A DNA stretch of 64,000 nt from Scedosporium boydii (lineage: Eukaryota > Ascomycota > Sordariomycetes > Microascales > Microascaceae). The stretch covers positions 1 through 64,000 of the forward strand of contig NJFT01000156.1 in assembly GCA_002221725.1 (NCBI GenBank), read 5' to 3'. Positions 23,104 to 36,217 of the stretch are shown one piece after another. The notes under the pieces are model-generated. The model was not told where the DNA came from, made no database searches, and saw nothing but the letters and a program-made list of their open reading frames with translations. A program made the position numbers and the translations under genes. Every line of letters starts with the position of its first letter. Position 1 is the first letter of the stretch.

Positions 23104-24713
23104 ATGCCAGCAACAAGCACCAAACCTCTCAGCGCCTTCGAGCGCAAACGCCGCGAAAACCGCCAAGCCAACATCGAACTCATAAGCGAGCTCGCCGAAG
23201 TAGCATCCAACATCCTCCCGACGCCTCCCCCACCCGCCGCGCACGCCAAACACCCGCGACGAAAACGATCCCCCTCGGCCCCCGTCAAGCGCGAGCAGCC
23301 CCTCCGACGAACCCGGGCGAGCGCGCGCCTGGCGGGCATCGAGGCCGATAGCGAGGTGCAGAAGCGCAAGTTTGAGGAGGAGGCGGCGGCGGAGGCGCAG
23401 AGGCAGGCTGCGAAGCGGATGCGCGTTAGTGGGGATCTTGTGTTGGGGAATATTGGGGTGGAGGGGAGGAAGTGGGATAATGATGTGCAGGGGTTGAAGG
23501 ATATTTTTAGGGGTGCGCAGCCTGGGGTGAGGACGTTTACGGAGGATCAGATTAAGGAGACGACGGATGAGGTGTTGAAGAAGTTGAGGGTTAGGATGGG
23601 CGGGTTGACGCTTTATGAGAAGTGGGTGCCGAATGGTAAGTGGACATGGGACTTCTCTCGGTTTTGATGCAAGAGCGAATGCTAAAACGGATCCCTTCGG
23701 CTTCAGACATTAAGCTAGTGCCCCAACGAGTCTACAGCATGGGCTTCCACCCCACCCAAGACAAACCCATCATATTCGCCGGCGACAAAGAAGGCGCAAT
23801 GGGCGTCTTCGACGCCTCCCAAGATGCCCCCGAAGACGAAGACCAGGAGCCCCAAGTCTCGGCCTTCCACACCCACTCGCGTACCATCTCCTCCTTCCTC
23901 TTCTCCCCGGCCGACGCCAACTCCGTCTACTCGGCCTCCTACGACTCCTCCATCCGAAGACTCGATATCGCAAAGGGCGTCTCGGTCCAGGTCTACGCGC
24001 CCGCCGACATGTCGGAGGACGCGCCCATCTCGGCGCTGGACATGGCCCGCTCCGATCCCAACGTTATCTACTTTTCGACCCTCGAGGGCGTCGTGGGCCG
24101 CACCGACATCCGCGAACCGGCGAAGAAGACGGACCAATGGGTCCTCTCCGAGCACAAAATCGGCGGCTTCTCGCTGCACCCTCTGCACCCGCACCTCCTC
24201 GCCACCGCCTCCCTAGATCGAACCGTCAAGATATGGGATCTGAGGAAATTCTCGGGCTCTGGCCACAAGAAGACACCCACCCTCGTCGGCGAGCACGCCT
24301 CGAGGCTCTCTGTCTCTCACGCGGCCTGGAGCGCCGGCGGACATCTAGCCACGTCGTCATACGATGACACGATTAAGATCTACTCGTTCGCCGACGCCGG
24401 AAAATGGAAGCCCGGACATACCCTCACCGAAAAGGAGATGGAACCAGCCCACGTCGTACGGCATAATAACCAGACGGGCAGGTGGGTGACGATCCTCAAA
24501 CCCCAGTGGCAGCAGCAGCCCAAAGACGGCGTGCCAAAATTTGTCATTGGAAATATGAACCGCTTTGTGGATGTCTTTGCTGCTGATGGGAGCCAGTTGG
24601 CGCAGCTTGGGGGCGATGGGATTACGGCCGTGCCGGCGGTTGCGCAGTTCCATCCGACGATGGATTGGGTTGCAGGAGGCACGGCGAGCGGAAAGCTCTG
24701 TCTCTGGATGTAA
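23104..24713 (+). CDS. CMR1: DNA damage-binding WD40 protein Cmr1 (WDR76 family)
   Basis: Exons 23104-23635 and 23707-24713, with a 71-nt GT-AG intron, give 512 residues. The N-terminus ([19 protein letters not shown]) and a basic central region precede a WD40 propeller from about residue 180 to the end. Visible repeats include [70 protein letters not shown] and [16 protein letters not shown], and the chain ends in [13 protein letters not shown]. Yeast Cmr1 is a nuclear chromatin-associated protein that binds damaged DNA and collects in stress foci. Human WDR76 is the relative. The length and N-terminal signature fit the fungal Cmr1 family well. Confidence 0.9.
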
Positions 24714-25854
24714 TGGGGGAACTTCTCTATTTCATGAGGTTTGGCGTTTGAGGAAAAAGGGACGGAGGAGAAGGATGGTAAAGGTGACAGCTTGGTATCT
24801 GCTTTTTATTGATTTAGCCAGGAGTTCACGGGGGCGGAATCCGTTGCTCTTAGATATATCTGTTGCACTGCCTCTTGATGGGAAACCGAGATACTTGTAA
24901 TGGAGCAGGATGGAACTGTTCGTAACGGATTCATCTCAAGTTTTGTCTCCATTGACAATGTCAACCAAAAAAAAAAAAAAAAAAAGGATGTGATGCCAGC
25001 AGCAATGGGCACGGGACAACAACACCTACCCGTGTTCGCAGGCTCCGGGCATTACTCTCAGACTCCCGGCATATATACATGGCTCTCTGTTTTGGCCGAA
25101 ATCTGCAGCCCTCTACTGAGGTACAATGCCGACAGTTATATCAACTTGCTCCGTCGGGATCGGAGAAGACAGCCCCTAGATTGTCACCGACTGTATGGTA
25201 TCTTGCTTTCAAGATCCTAAACATGCCCTATCCATTTCTTAAGAGGCCGAGGCAGTTTCCTCAACCCTTAGGTGATTTTGGTCGCTCCTGGGGCCTTCTC
25301 CTCGCTGTACCTTCTAGGTCCGCATGGGAATTGCTCAACGTCCGCAACTGTCGCATTTCCAAGAAGATTCTAGACTTCAGCACACTTCGATTTAGCAACG
25401 ATCTCTCTGGACCGAAGAATCATGAACGAAGACCTAAAGTTGAGTATTACTTCCATCAAAGGAACCACTTGCTCTGTATTACTTTATCCGTGTAGAACCG
25501 GGAAATCAAACCCTCTAATACATTCTCATCATTACAGCCTCTAGCGCAAGGCAAAACAAATTATCAAACGCCGTCTATCTTCCAAATCGCCACATCGAAA
25601 TGCCGTCTTAACCATCCATCCTCTTATGAACAGGAACGGGAACAGGAAAAGAAACGAAAGAGAGGAAAAAAAAAGAAGAACAAGAACAAGAAGAGTAAAG
25701 CGCAAACCAATCGGAAGCAACGATAATGCTTGCTCGTCAACATTATATGTTCCCCTCAGGAACATGCACAGCACCCTCCACATGCCTTCCCTTCACAACT
25801 TGGTCCCCTCGGCCCGGCCTCCCGATCCTCGTTCCACCTGGCCCGCAAAGCTCT
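24714..25854. other. Convergent 3' regions of CMR1 and ATG26
   Basis: About 1.1 kb without a supported gene. It contains a run of 19 A at 24967-24985 and a purine-rich tract at about 25628-25700 made of GAACAGG/GAAGAA-like units. Confidence 0.5.
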
Positions 25855-28800
25855 CTAATGTTCCGGGCCAGGCCAAAGATCAGACAATCTCCTAGTAAGT
25901 ACCTCGGGGTCGGGTTCGTCCCGTCCCACAAATGTCCAGCTCTCCTCCTCACCTTCGTCGTCATCGTCAAGATCCTTTGGCTGCTCGCCTTCCTTGGGTT
26001 TCCTCTTAATCAGCGATTTGGCATACTCAAGATCGCGGTAGATGCACTGTATGGCCATCTCGACGCCATTCTCCTATGATGATATTAGCATTTTTGTTTC
26101 GTCAACTATTGCGGTCATCAATGCTTACCTTTCGGATCCTTTGTCCAAGTGATCTAGCCCTGACAATCATACGCTCGTTATGCGTAGCCTCCCAGAGCGC
26201 TCTTCCAAAGGAGTTAGCTCCCCACTTCCTCAGCCAGATACCCACGCCCAGGTCCTCCACCCGGCTGCCAAAGAAGAACTGGTCGCCAAAGAACGGCCGA
26301 ATGATGGTCGGGATACCCGCCCGGAGACTCGCGCCCGTCGTGCCCGAGCCGCCGTGGTGCGCAGCAGCATCTATCTGCCTAAAGAGCCAATCGTGCGGGG
26401 CGCTCTTAATGACAAAGATTTCGGGAGGGAGCTCGGGCTCATCAGCGATGGGAGGTGCTCCGCCCTTGACGATGCGGTCCGACCATCCCTTGGACAGAAT
26501 ACAGCGCACATCGGCAGCGAGAACGGCATCGATAACCTCTTGCGTCATCTTGGCCGGGTTCTTCACGATGATGGACCCAAAGCCAACATATACGATCTTC
26601 TTGCCATCCTCCCTCGCCTTGGCGATAAAGTTGGCCAGATCCTGCGGCGGCGTCCAATCCTGTCCCTCGTCGAGGAACCAGTAACCCGTGACGCGGATCC
26701 AGTCGGAAAAGTCAATGGGCGGTGCAACCACGGAAGGCGAGAAGTTGTACATAAAAGGCACCTTGTTCGGTTGCATCTTCTCCAGGCTGGTGTTGGGAAG
26801 TTTGAGCATGTTCCGTCGCCATCGGTTAATCTGGTAGGCGGTGGCCTTCCAGAAAACATTGTCGAACAGGACGTAGCTCGTCACGTTATACGCACCACCC
26901 ATCTTACTCTCGGGCATAACGAAAGCATGCGGGTACGCACGCGTACGGGTCCATGGCATCGTGAAGGCCCTGAAGTACGGGATACCAAGCGCCTCGGCAA
27001 TGTGAATACCGGCCATGGCGCTAGGACTCTCGATGAGCAGGTCACTGCCCTGGCAAGCAACCCAAGCCGACGCCAGTAGCTCGTCAAGCCAACCCCGGAA
27101 CATTGAGTTGGCTTCTCGCAGGAAGGACCAAGTAAACGTACCATTCTCAATGCAAAGTCTCATCAATTCACCAGGGTCGCCCTCAACCTTGGCAAACTCG
27201 ATGCCGTGGCTCTCGATCCAACCCTGAAATTCCGCATGTGTAGCAATACGCGGCTTATGACCCTCCGCCAATAATCCCTTGCAGAGTGCAATATACGGCT
27301 GAACATCGCCTCTTGAGCCGATCGTCAAACAGGTAATGTTAAGCGGGTTTGCAGGTTTAAAATCGAGTAGCGATGTCTTCATGTCACCGAAGAGAATAGG
27401 GGGCCCATCCGTCGCGGCCTCGAGGGCGTTGATCGAGTTAGAATTCTCGACTTCATGCCTCTCCTCCTGCAAGGCGTCCCGCTCGGCTCTAGCAGCCTCA
27501 GCACTGGGATCCTCCGCGATGGGTAGTTGGGCTGAATCCTTCATGAACCGTGTCTTCTCCAGGGCGCGCAGGAGTGTCACCGTGCAGTCGTCTCGAATTT
27601 CGCTTCTGTTGAACTCAAAGAAGAGCTCTTCGTGCCCGCGGATCACCAATACCAGGCCCGAGTAGCCAAAAGTAAAGCCCTTCTCCTTGTTGACATTCTC
27701 AATGTCCTTCAGCGGAAGAATAAGCTTTGTCCGTGTTCCAATCAGCAGGCTCCGGAAGCAGAGGTTCTGGTCGCTAATATAAATCTTTCCATACAACGGA
27801 AGGACGCGGAACAGGTGGCCGAAGTACGTCGACTGAAGCTTTTCCGTCTCGGGCAGAGCAAAGTGGGCTCTGAACCTCTCGTTGGCCGTAGCACGCTTGT
27901 TGCCGTCACTATCGTCATCATCGTCCTCATCATCATCCGTTCGTAGCGCGTGCGGTTGCTCGTAGTGTTTCCTTCCACCCTTCCACATGCCAGATACCTT
28001 CTCGACATAGCCCATGGATTCAGACGCCAGGAGCGAGCTCATCTTCCTGCTAGTAGAATTCAGATAGTTGGCAAACGCTCCGGCGCGTTGTAGCGGGTAG
28101 GATCCCATTTTAGCGATTTGCTGCAGAGTCGGTGTGGGTGGTGTTGACTGGCCATTGGGGTCGTGGGGGATTGGGTTTGGCAGATTTCCGGTGCTGGCTG
28201 CATGTTTCGGTGCAAAGGACTTGAAAGGCGGGGACTGAGGTTGTAAACCACTGGGTAACTTATCATGACGATCCTTGAGGCGAGTGCTAGAAGTGGACCT
28301 CCTTATGGTGGGACTTTGGAACACGTCGCTCCCCTTTAAAATCTGGCTTGCCGACGGATCATCGCTCGAAGACAATACGAGGGCCGACACGCTAGGCTCA
28401 TCCACGGAGTGAACATAGGACTCAGAGGAGGCGCCGTGCTTCCATGGCGACCCCCCTCTCGCATCAGCCCCATCACGACTCCGGCTTAGAGATCGCCGGG
28501 TTCCGCTGAAGTGCCTGCGAGGTATATCCTGGCTGTTCCTCGCGCAATCGATGCTGGACCTACCGAACGGCTTAAAACCATCAAAGCTAGTCCTAGACAT
28601 ATCGGCGCTTGCTCTAGGGCTGACAGGAGGGCTTTGGGGTGACAGAGTCGCCTTGACAATATCTCGAGGAAGGGTCGCCTGAACTACCTCGGCTGGGTCC
28701 AAAGGTGAATTTGGCCTGTGGGCAAGGACAGAGATCTTGGGCATATCCTTTTGTCGCGAGGCTGCATCCTCGACCAGAATTTTGAGCACATTAATGGCAT

Positions 28801-30399
28801 CCTTGCCATGGTTAAAGAAGGAAAAGTAATACTTTCGAAGGCTGTCAGCATCGAGTACATTTTCGCCGAAAAAGGAAAAAAAGGGGGGAAGGGGAGAGAG
28901 AGAAAGAGAATGGAATCTTACCTCGTCAAGCACAAACGTCTCATCATTATCTAACACCCGAATCTTGCAGGTGTCCGCAAACTCCAACATGTGCATCTCT
29001 TCAATGTCGATTATGTTCTCAATGGGCAGGGAGATCTTGACGCTGTCTCCGTCATTATGCGACCGGAAGATGACTCGTTGAATCGCCTTGACCCACTCCT
29101 TGGCACTAGGAGCACTATCCGCCTTCAGGTGGTATGTCCGATGATGGGTGGTCACGGAGAAGTGGGTGCCTTCCTTTTCCTTATCTGTGATATTTGCGGA
29201 GATGGCGTAACGCAAGTCAATCTGGCCATTAGGGAAATAAACGTTGGTGGTGTCGGCGTAGTAGGATAAGACGTCCCCCTTGAGGCGGAACCAGTAGCGG
29301 TTGTATTTGGGATTCCTCTTGCCGCTCTTGGAGAGGTAGCCGGATTTGGTGACCTCGTTCTAGGAGAATGTAAGCATTTGAACAAGTAAACGCCGACTAG
29401 GCGTATCGAGTGTTCGCCATAAAATGCAGAAGGGGGAAGGGTTGAGCTGAGAGGAACGTACGGCTTTCTTCGGGAGATATGCATAGAAGCAGACGTGCTT
29501 CGCCGTAATATACATGAAGCCTTGCAATAGGACACACTGTAGGAGCCAGCAAGGATACTCTAAACAAAGGAGCAAATCGAGTTAGCAAAGTGCACTGCGA
29601 GAAGAGAAGTTGGAGGTGGCTATGGGTGAATAGTAGGTGGTAGCATACCCTCGATAACCTCTTCTGGCTCGTCGAATTCAAATATCTCCTTGAGCTTTCG
29701 AGCCAACGGGCTAATTCCGAGATCCGTCGAGTCACTATCTCGACTACCTTCCCCGGACAACCTCTCCAAGTCGAAGCTGGGACGAGCTGCCATCTCTGCT
29801 CTCGCTTCCAACATACGACTCATTACAGGAGCGTACCGTTTGTCGCTCTCGAGGTCGGAACCGCGCGAAACACTGTCGGATGCATCACTTGGGGTCGTGT
29901 CGGTCGGGGACGTAGGAAACTTGGAATGATCCTTCTTAAGTTTAGACTTGGAGAGTCGAGGCAAGGCTGGCAAAGAACGTAAAAGCTTGTGATCGGTGAT
30001 CTTTAGCCGACTCTTTTCGCTGGACTTGGGGGATTTAGCGTGGCGCCTAAATATGGTAGTGCGAGAACCAGGTGGTGGCATGTCATTTTTGTCCTCGTTG
30101 TCGCCTTCGTCATCACTGGACTGGGGATGAAACCGGTCGGTGAAGTCGAGGCGGGAGCCGGCGGCGGCAATGAGGCCAAATATTGACTGGTTCATGTCCA
30201 TGTACATGGTCGGGCCCTGACTAGCAACAGTCAAGTCCTCCTCGCCAGCATCATCAAGGCATCTTAGCCTCTCAGGCATGTTGGGGTCGTCGGAGGCGAT
30301 TGACTCTTTTGGTCGGCGTTTATGGAGCTTTTTCGGTACATGCACATGCTTGGCCTTGGACTCGTCCTCCACGTCGGAGGAGGCGTCGAAGGGCGCCAT
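25855..30399 (-). CDS. ATG26: Sterol 3-beta-glucosyltransferase Atg26
   Basis: Five exons on the minus strand, 30399-29649, 29559-29462, 29359-28922, 28831-26129 and 26073-25855, give 1402 residues, the usual length of the family. A disordered N-terminus is followed by a GRAM domain split by introns ([33 protein letters not shown]), a PH domain ([19 protein letters not shown]) at about 285-385, a second GRAM domain ([18 protein letters not shown]) in the region near 690-800, and the glycosyltransferase fold from about 920 ([19 protein letters not shown]). The UDP-sugar signature near 1240-1290 contains [18 protein letters not shown] and [11 protein letters not shown]. The enzyme transfers glucose from UDP-glucose to ergosterol at membranes. 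In some yeasts and in plant-pathogenic Colletotrichum it is needed for pexophagy. The intron 28921-28832 was placed at an AAAG acceptor because that restores [15 protein letters not shown]. Confidence 0.93.
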
Positions 30400-33144
30400 G
30401 TCTTGGAGAGGAGTCGGTGTGACCTCGCACCGAGTCGGGCAGGTGAGAAACAAAGAGTATAGTTGCAAGAGTGCTTGGGCGATAACCCGTGATTGAAGTT
30501 CGAGGGAACGAGAAATCTCGGGATAGGTTTGCTATCGAGTAATGCAAAAGAGAGAGAGAGACAGGATTGAAATACGGAAGCGAGGGCTAGGGTTGTGCTC
30601 GAAGCTGGTATTGGAGAAGTCACACTGGCTTTTATGCTTATGGTCCGGGGTCGTAGGCAGGCACAGCTCGAGCCGCAGTCGGATGCGATGCGTTCATTCG
30701 TCGTGGGGAACCTGGTTGGTCCGTCGCAAGTGGAACCGGGAGACCGAGCCTCCTCTCGCAGAGCACGGCCGCGGTGGCTAATGGGGCGTCGGTTTCCGCG
30801 TATCGTGCATGAAAGATTGGTATTAAGATGGACAACTCGAAGTCATCGTTGCGGGGGAGGTGTAACGTCGGCGTCGGCGATGCTTCGTACCAGTCAGATA
30901 GAGAGGGAAATGGAAGATGGGGTAGGAGTTAGTTCTATGGAGCCGGGTGATATGGCCAGTAGGGCTGATGGAACAAGTGGAACAAGCAAGACTGAGCAAG
31001 GTCGTGTTAAGCAAGAGGTGGAGCAGCGAACGGATAGACAAAAGGTGGCCTTGCTCGAGTCCAGAATGACCAAAAAGAGCGCGTGAAAATGCAGTCTATT
31101 GATGTCTGTAAATGTGGATGTGTAGGTGAGAAAACGGTGTAGCAAAAAATGAGCCTACGATAAAGCAGCACGTCAGCTCGTGGCTTTTGGGGGGTGTCAG
31201 GATGTCTGAATTGGTGTTCCATGCAAATGCGGGCAGAGTTGGGGGAGAGAGGAACAGGCAATGGGAGAATGGGAGAGGGTGGGGGAAGTCTATGTTGGCT
31301 GGGTTAACTGTGCTGATGAAGATCGACAGTGGCTCTCAGGGCTCTAAGTGGTACATCTTTGCTAAGAACTTGAAGGTTATAGAACATCGTATGGTACAAG
31401 GAAGGTGATGAGAATTGATGGTACCTCTGTAAGGATCACAGTGACATGAAAGTACCTTTGAAGCTGCATGTGTAAAGTAACAATACTCAAGAATTTCCAG
31501 AAATTGGCAAATTTTACAGTTTGTTCCAAGTATAGGTACATATTCTTGGCTTTCTTGGCTGTCTGTATTGAGTTCCATTATCTTATCGATAAGAAAGGTA
31601 GGAACAATGACATTGTTCAACGCTTTATTGCCTATCCGCTACGAAGCAAACTACTTGCCTCAGCGCTTCGAGCTTTTCTTCGCCCCTAAAACTTGGCATT
31701 CTGCATCAGCGAGGCAGGGAACTGTGAAGTAGACCTTGACCTCGACATCGACCATCTCTCTCTGAAATTGTCTGCGCTGCCACTCCGTATGCGTACTCCG
31801 TACACGATGGGGGCGAATGTACGGCGGCACCGATATTCCACATTACGCATGTGTTGTCCTCCATAGTAGATTACGTGCTGCTTCAATGTTCTTAGTCGGA
31901 AAGAATTTTTAGAGACTACGCAGTACTCCGTACGCTGTTCTTGCCTAAATCGGCGTTATCGCTGGTGCTTCAAATTTGTCTCTCATCCCTCGCATGTGAC
32001 ACATGCAGCTCACCTGCCATCGACAAATTTGGAGGGATTTCTTCCTTCAAGCGATACTTGGTCCTCCAAGACAGTCACCGGGTCCCAGCTTTGAACTTGT
32101 CATGCCCTGTGCGCTTTCGACCAGGGTCTCCCTTCCACGCCTTCTTCTATCGATGTCATAAATGGCATTGCGAGGAATGATGTTCCTGGGCGGATGACGC
32201 AGTTGAGGCAACATCTCGATCACCCCATGATTCGAGTGCGGGCTTTTATCTTGCCTCGGGAAGGAGGGCGCCATTCTCATAGTTTAGAGCAACGTCGGTT
32301 ATCATCGATCCTACAAAGAAAGCGATTGCGTTCGTCCGAGACAACTTCCAGAAGGAATACAATGTCGATATCTATTCATTTCTGGAATTTCCCATCCTCT
32401 ATTTCAAAATAGCCTCCTTCTTTCGGCTCTCTCTCCCACGGCATGTTTGAAAATTCACCCATAAATTGAATCTGACGCTTCAAGCCCCTCATGTCCGTCC
32501 ATGCGTCTAAGTGAAAAGAGATCAAGTGGTTTCCGAAGAAGCAAAATGGCATGCATCCGATTCCAGATACCAAGCCTTCCCACATTATCCGTCAGGCCGT
32601 AACTATCCGTTTGAGACCACGCCATAGACGACCGCCTTGGCCCCAGAACAGGGATTACCCTCGCCTTTCATAGCACCGATTCTAGAACGGATCCCGGGCG
32701 TTCGGAACTAGGAAACTACTACTAGGAATCGGCGCTCCCGGGCTGCCCTTGACAGTACTGGTGTACCTGCATTCGCTAGCTAATAAACACGCCGAGGCAT
32801 CGCGAGATTCGGCTCGAAACAACAGCACCGGATCCTAGAACATGTAGTTGATCACTCAGACCCTTAGCAGAGGACAATTAGCAAAGACATAATCCTTCCC
32901 GAAAGTATCAGAGCCTGAGGGCTTCTTTAAATTCACTCATTCGAAGTTTTCACTAGATATCATTTACGTTATGAAGAAAAAGGCATGGAAGGATCGCCAT
33001 CTTCGTCGTTGTAATTGCCGCATCATCAGGCTACAGCAGAGCCTCTTACTTCGAATAGCATTAACTTCTATTTCTCCAATACAATACAATACAAAGGCGC
33101 AACGCACAAAGTGATTGTCCAGTTGTCCAGCTATCTAATTCTCT
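30400..33144. other. 2.7 kb gene-free stretch upstream of ATG26
   Basis: The region between the ATG26 start and the CHL1 stop codon holds only short ORFs with no domain, including a + strand frame at 30595-31086 that looks random. It holds the ATG26 promoter and two copies of the 11-mer GTACTCCGTAC (31793-31803 and 31923-31933). No transposon ends, tRNA or repeats were recognised. Confidence 0.45.
31782..31933. repeat. Dispersed ACTCCGTA words
   Basis: ACTCCGTA occurs at about 31782-31789, and the 11-mer GTACTCCGTAC at 31793-31803 and again at 31923-31933. The related 10-mer GTACTCCGTA is also at 41189-41198 in another intergenic region. Its role is not known. Confidence 0.5.
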
Positions 33145-35966
33145 TTATTTTTTCTTTCCCCTAAAGAAAACACTCAACCCACCCATCACCTTCCCCAGCG
33201 TTTCTCCCTCATCGCCTCCTTCGCCCATCGCCTCTGCAATCCACCCTGGAAGCTTTCCGCGTATCCTCCTTGCCGCATAGCGCCTATCCACGAGGATTAT
33301 AGCGGCGTAGTCGCCTCTGTGACGAATAGCTCTGCCAATACTCTGATTCACAGCCCGCATGCATGCATTTTCGTAGAAGGACCGAGAAGCATTCTTAGCT
33401 TGAGCCATCGCCTGGTCTTTAGTCATCTTTCCACCCGGTATACCGGCGGTAGTACCCTCGCGGGCATCCGTAGTCGAGGATGAAGAGGAGGGCAGTAGAC
33501 GCGACAGGGTGGTGGATTCGATATATTCTATTCTCGCCTTCCACTCAGGCGAATTGATGTTGGGATAAGGGAGTCCGATGATGAGGACACACCGCCCAAG
33601 ACGATCAGAGAAGTTGATGCCCTCGCTCATTTTTCCACCGACCACGCTGAGGAGTAAAGCCCCCTTTGTCTTTGCGTTGGCTGCGGGTGATAATATCGCG
33701 GCCGAGTAAGCTTCGAGAATCTCGTCGCTTGAGCAGCCCTTTGATTCACGGAATATTTCCTTCCTAGTGCCCAATCGATCCCACACCGAGTTGGGAGCAC
33801 CGGGAGGTTTTGCTTGCCACGCCTGTACAACTTCGTCCAGGTAGCCGTAGCTGGGGAAGAAAGCGACTACCCCATCTGGAACTACAGAGCAAATGTTCAG
33901 AAGCGCGAGGCCGAGATCATTGATCAGGGCCTTGTCCCCTCGGCGCTGAAAGCTGAACTCGAACGTTGGTGAGGCATCACCGGCCCGAGATCGACCGAGG
34001 GTCCAAACGGAAAGATTCTCGCGGGGGATAACGTGGCCGCAGCTTAGCGTTGTGATCTTCTTGGCCGGTAGATAAGGAAATAAGTGAGCAGTGTAATCGT
34101 CAAAGGGAGACATGGTGCCGCCGGCGAGGATGACGGCGCGGGCGGAGGAGGCAATTGAGGAGAAGGCGTGAGTAGGGGAGAGGAGGAGGTAGGAGAGCTC
34201 GATGTCGCGTGGGGCGGAGTCCAGTTTTTGGTAAAATATTCGACCTTCGAAACTAAGATTCGTGAGGGCAAGGAGGAAAGAGAGGAGGGTATGGAGGACG
34301 GGGGTGGATGATTTCGGCGCGGATTGATGGGTAGAATCGGGTTGTTGTTCGTCTTCGACGTAGGAGACGTAGCTCTCGATCTTGTAGGCTAGTTTCGATT
34401 CTTGGATATATTGGACGAGTTTGTACATGTTAATCTGGTCGATGGCCTTGTGTCGTAGAAGGGCATTTGCGTCCACAATGCCATGTTCGCTCTGCGCCGA
34501 AAATCAGCACACGAGTCAAGGACCTAACTGGCACAAGAGAATCCTACCTTTTGTTTCATGGTACCATCTAGCCAGTCGCTCAACCCTTCCACAACACGGC
34601 CAACTCGGCCCACCATCACTCGATTCTCCCCTTTCAGCTTCTTGCCAAACTTTCGCACGTATACACTGAGCATCTGCCGCGCACGTTTGAGTTCGCTCAG
34701 TTTGATCGCTGCAGAGTTTACGTTCGACACAGCGTCCATGATGTTATGTGCTTCGTCTATGATGACAACATTGCCTTCGAGTCTAATGCCAAGTGCGTCT
34801 CTAGCACTCTTTTGTAAGAGGAGCGGATAAGGGAGAGTAATGATCTCGGATGCAGGGATCACCGCTCGCGAGGCGTAATACGGGCATACCGCTAGAGACT
34901 TTCCCAACGTATAAAGGTCCTCGATATCAGGAAGCGTAGCAAGGGCCGTGTCCCGAAACTGATGAGTTTGGGAAAGCGTTTCCTCGTTGGGCAAGAACTT
35001 GCACTTCTCCTTCGTCTTGGATTGCTGCAACTCAGCACAGCGATCATTGATGGCCGAGAGCGATCCAAGCCTCGCAACAGACGGGTTTATGCATAATTTT
35101 TGCCGCGATGACAGAGGAATATGCTTGACATGTTCTTTATCCTTACATCCATCTGCCGTCTTAGGTGAGGATTGCATGTTTGGATAGCTGGAAGGGAAAG
35201 AGGGCCGACGGAGCTCTGATATAAACTGGCTTAGCTGAGAATGCGTCCTGGATGCGTAAAATATCTGGGTATATTCGTTACTACAATGTTCTTTTACAAG
35301 GACAATAAAGAGACGATGAGGTACTACCTTCACTTCGTCCTCGAGCTTGTCGTCAGTATCACTCTGCTTCTTCACCCCGCCAAGTCCGCCCATCCGTGCC
35401 AATATCTCTCTGGTTTCGGCACTGAGCCCAGAGAAGGGATCGCTTCCCTTCGTATCGTCACCCTCCCAGTCATCTAGGAGCCACTCGGCATCCTCATCAA
35501 TCGGTCCTTTCCGCGTGTTCAGTGATTCCTCTTCGCCGACACGCCGTCGCTTGGCACTCCGTCTCGCCTCCATAGCCTTTTCCTTCTGTCGTATCTTTTC
35601 AAGCCGTTCCTCCCTCTCCTCCCACCGCCGGGTGAGTTCCTCACTCTTTCGCTTGAGCAGCTGCTCAACCACCCAGTCGGGCTCATCGGCGAATTTGGCG
35701 CCTAGGTCCTTGAGCGCCGCTTCGTGGGATGACGCCTTGAAGTTACGCAGCCATGTGAGGGAGGAGCAGATGAGAGAGAGGGACTTGCCGGTGCCCGTGG
35801 GACTCTCGAGGATTCCGATTTGACCATTCCCAGCTTGGAGGACTTTGTAGACCGCTTTCATGAATTGGAGCTGTACGTCATAGGGCGTATAAGGGTGGTG
35901 GAAATTTACCGGTTCATCTTGAGAACCACCCTCGTTGACAGTCTCGGATCTCAGTGGCAGAGACAT
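33145..35966 (-). CDS. CHL1: ATP-dependent DNA helicase Chl1 (DDX11 family)
   Basis: Three exons, 35966-35328, 35264-34548 and 34491-33145, give 900 residues. Motif I is SPTGTGKS at 55-62, following the Q-motif-like HPYTPYDVQLQFM. The XPD-type iron-sulphur cysteines follow (KLCINPSVA, DRCAEL, EKCKF, AVCPYYASR). The DEAH box is at about 383 (IIDEAHNIMD). The C-terminal helicase half holds LILAGGTMSPF-like AVILAGGTMSPFDDY, GKMSEGINFSD and motif VI QSIGRAIRHRGDY. The first intron (63 nt) was placed so that DEVK continues with IFYASRTHSQLSQF, as in the family. Chl1 is a nuclear superfamily 2 5'-3' helicase that supports sister chromatid cohesion and replication. The start is 251 bp from the divergent GFA gene. 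Confidence 0.93.
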
Positions 35967-36217
35967 TGTGAGATGTCGAGGCGAGCGCAGTGTTCAGGAT
36001 CAAGATTTCAAGACGCGACGTGAATGAGAATTGAATTCGGAACATCTTGAACCGCGACTTGAGAGTGTCACGTGGGTTTATGTGGAGGGATGAGTCAGCA
36101 ATGGTAGTGTCTTCATTTGTTCGAGCCCGCTGGACTTACACGATGCCATGGACTGACATCGAGATACTCAACATGCTGAATGAGAACACCACTGATAGAA
36201 ATTAAACAAAACCACCA

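Noticed and set aside
26180..27079. 299-residue + strand ORF opposite ATG26
   Set aside because: It is antisense to the glycosyltransferase domain, is rich in Arg, His and Gly, and has no domain. It is a shadow of biased codon use.
30595..31086. 163-residue + strand ORF upstream of ATG26
   Set aside because: Low-complexity polar translation without domains, and purine-rich DNA that gives open frames by chance.
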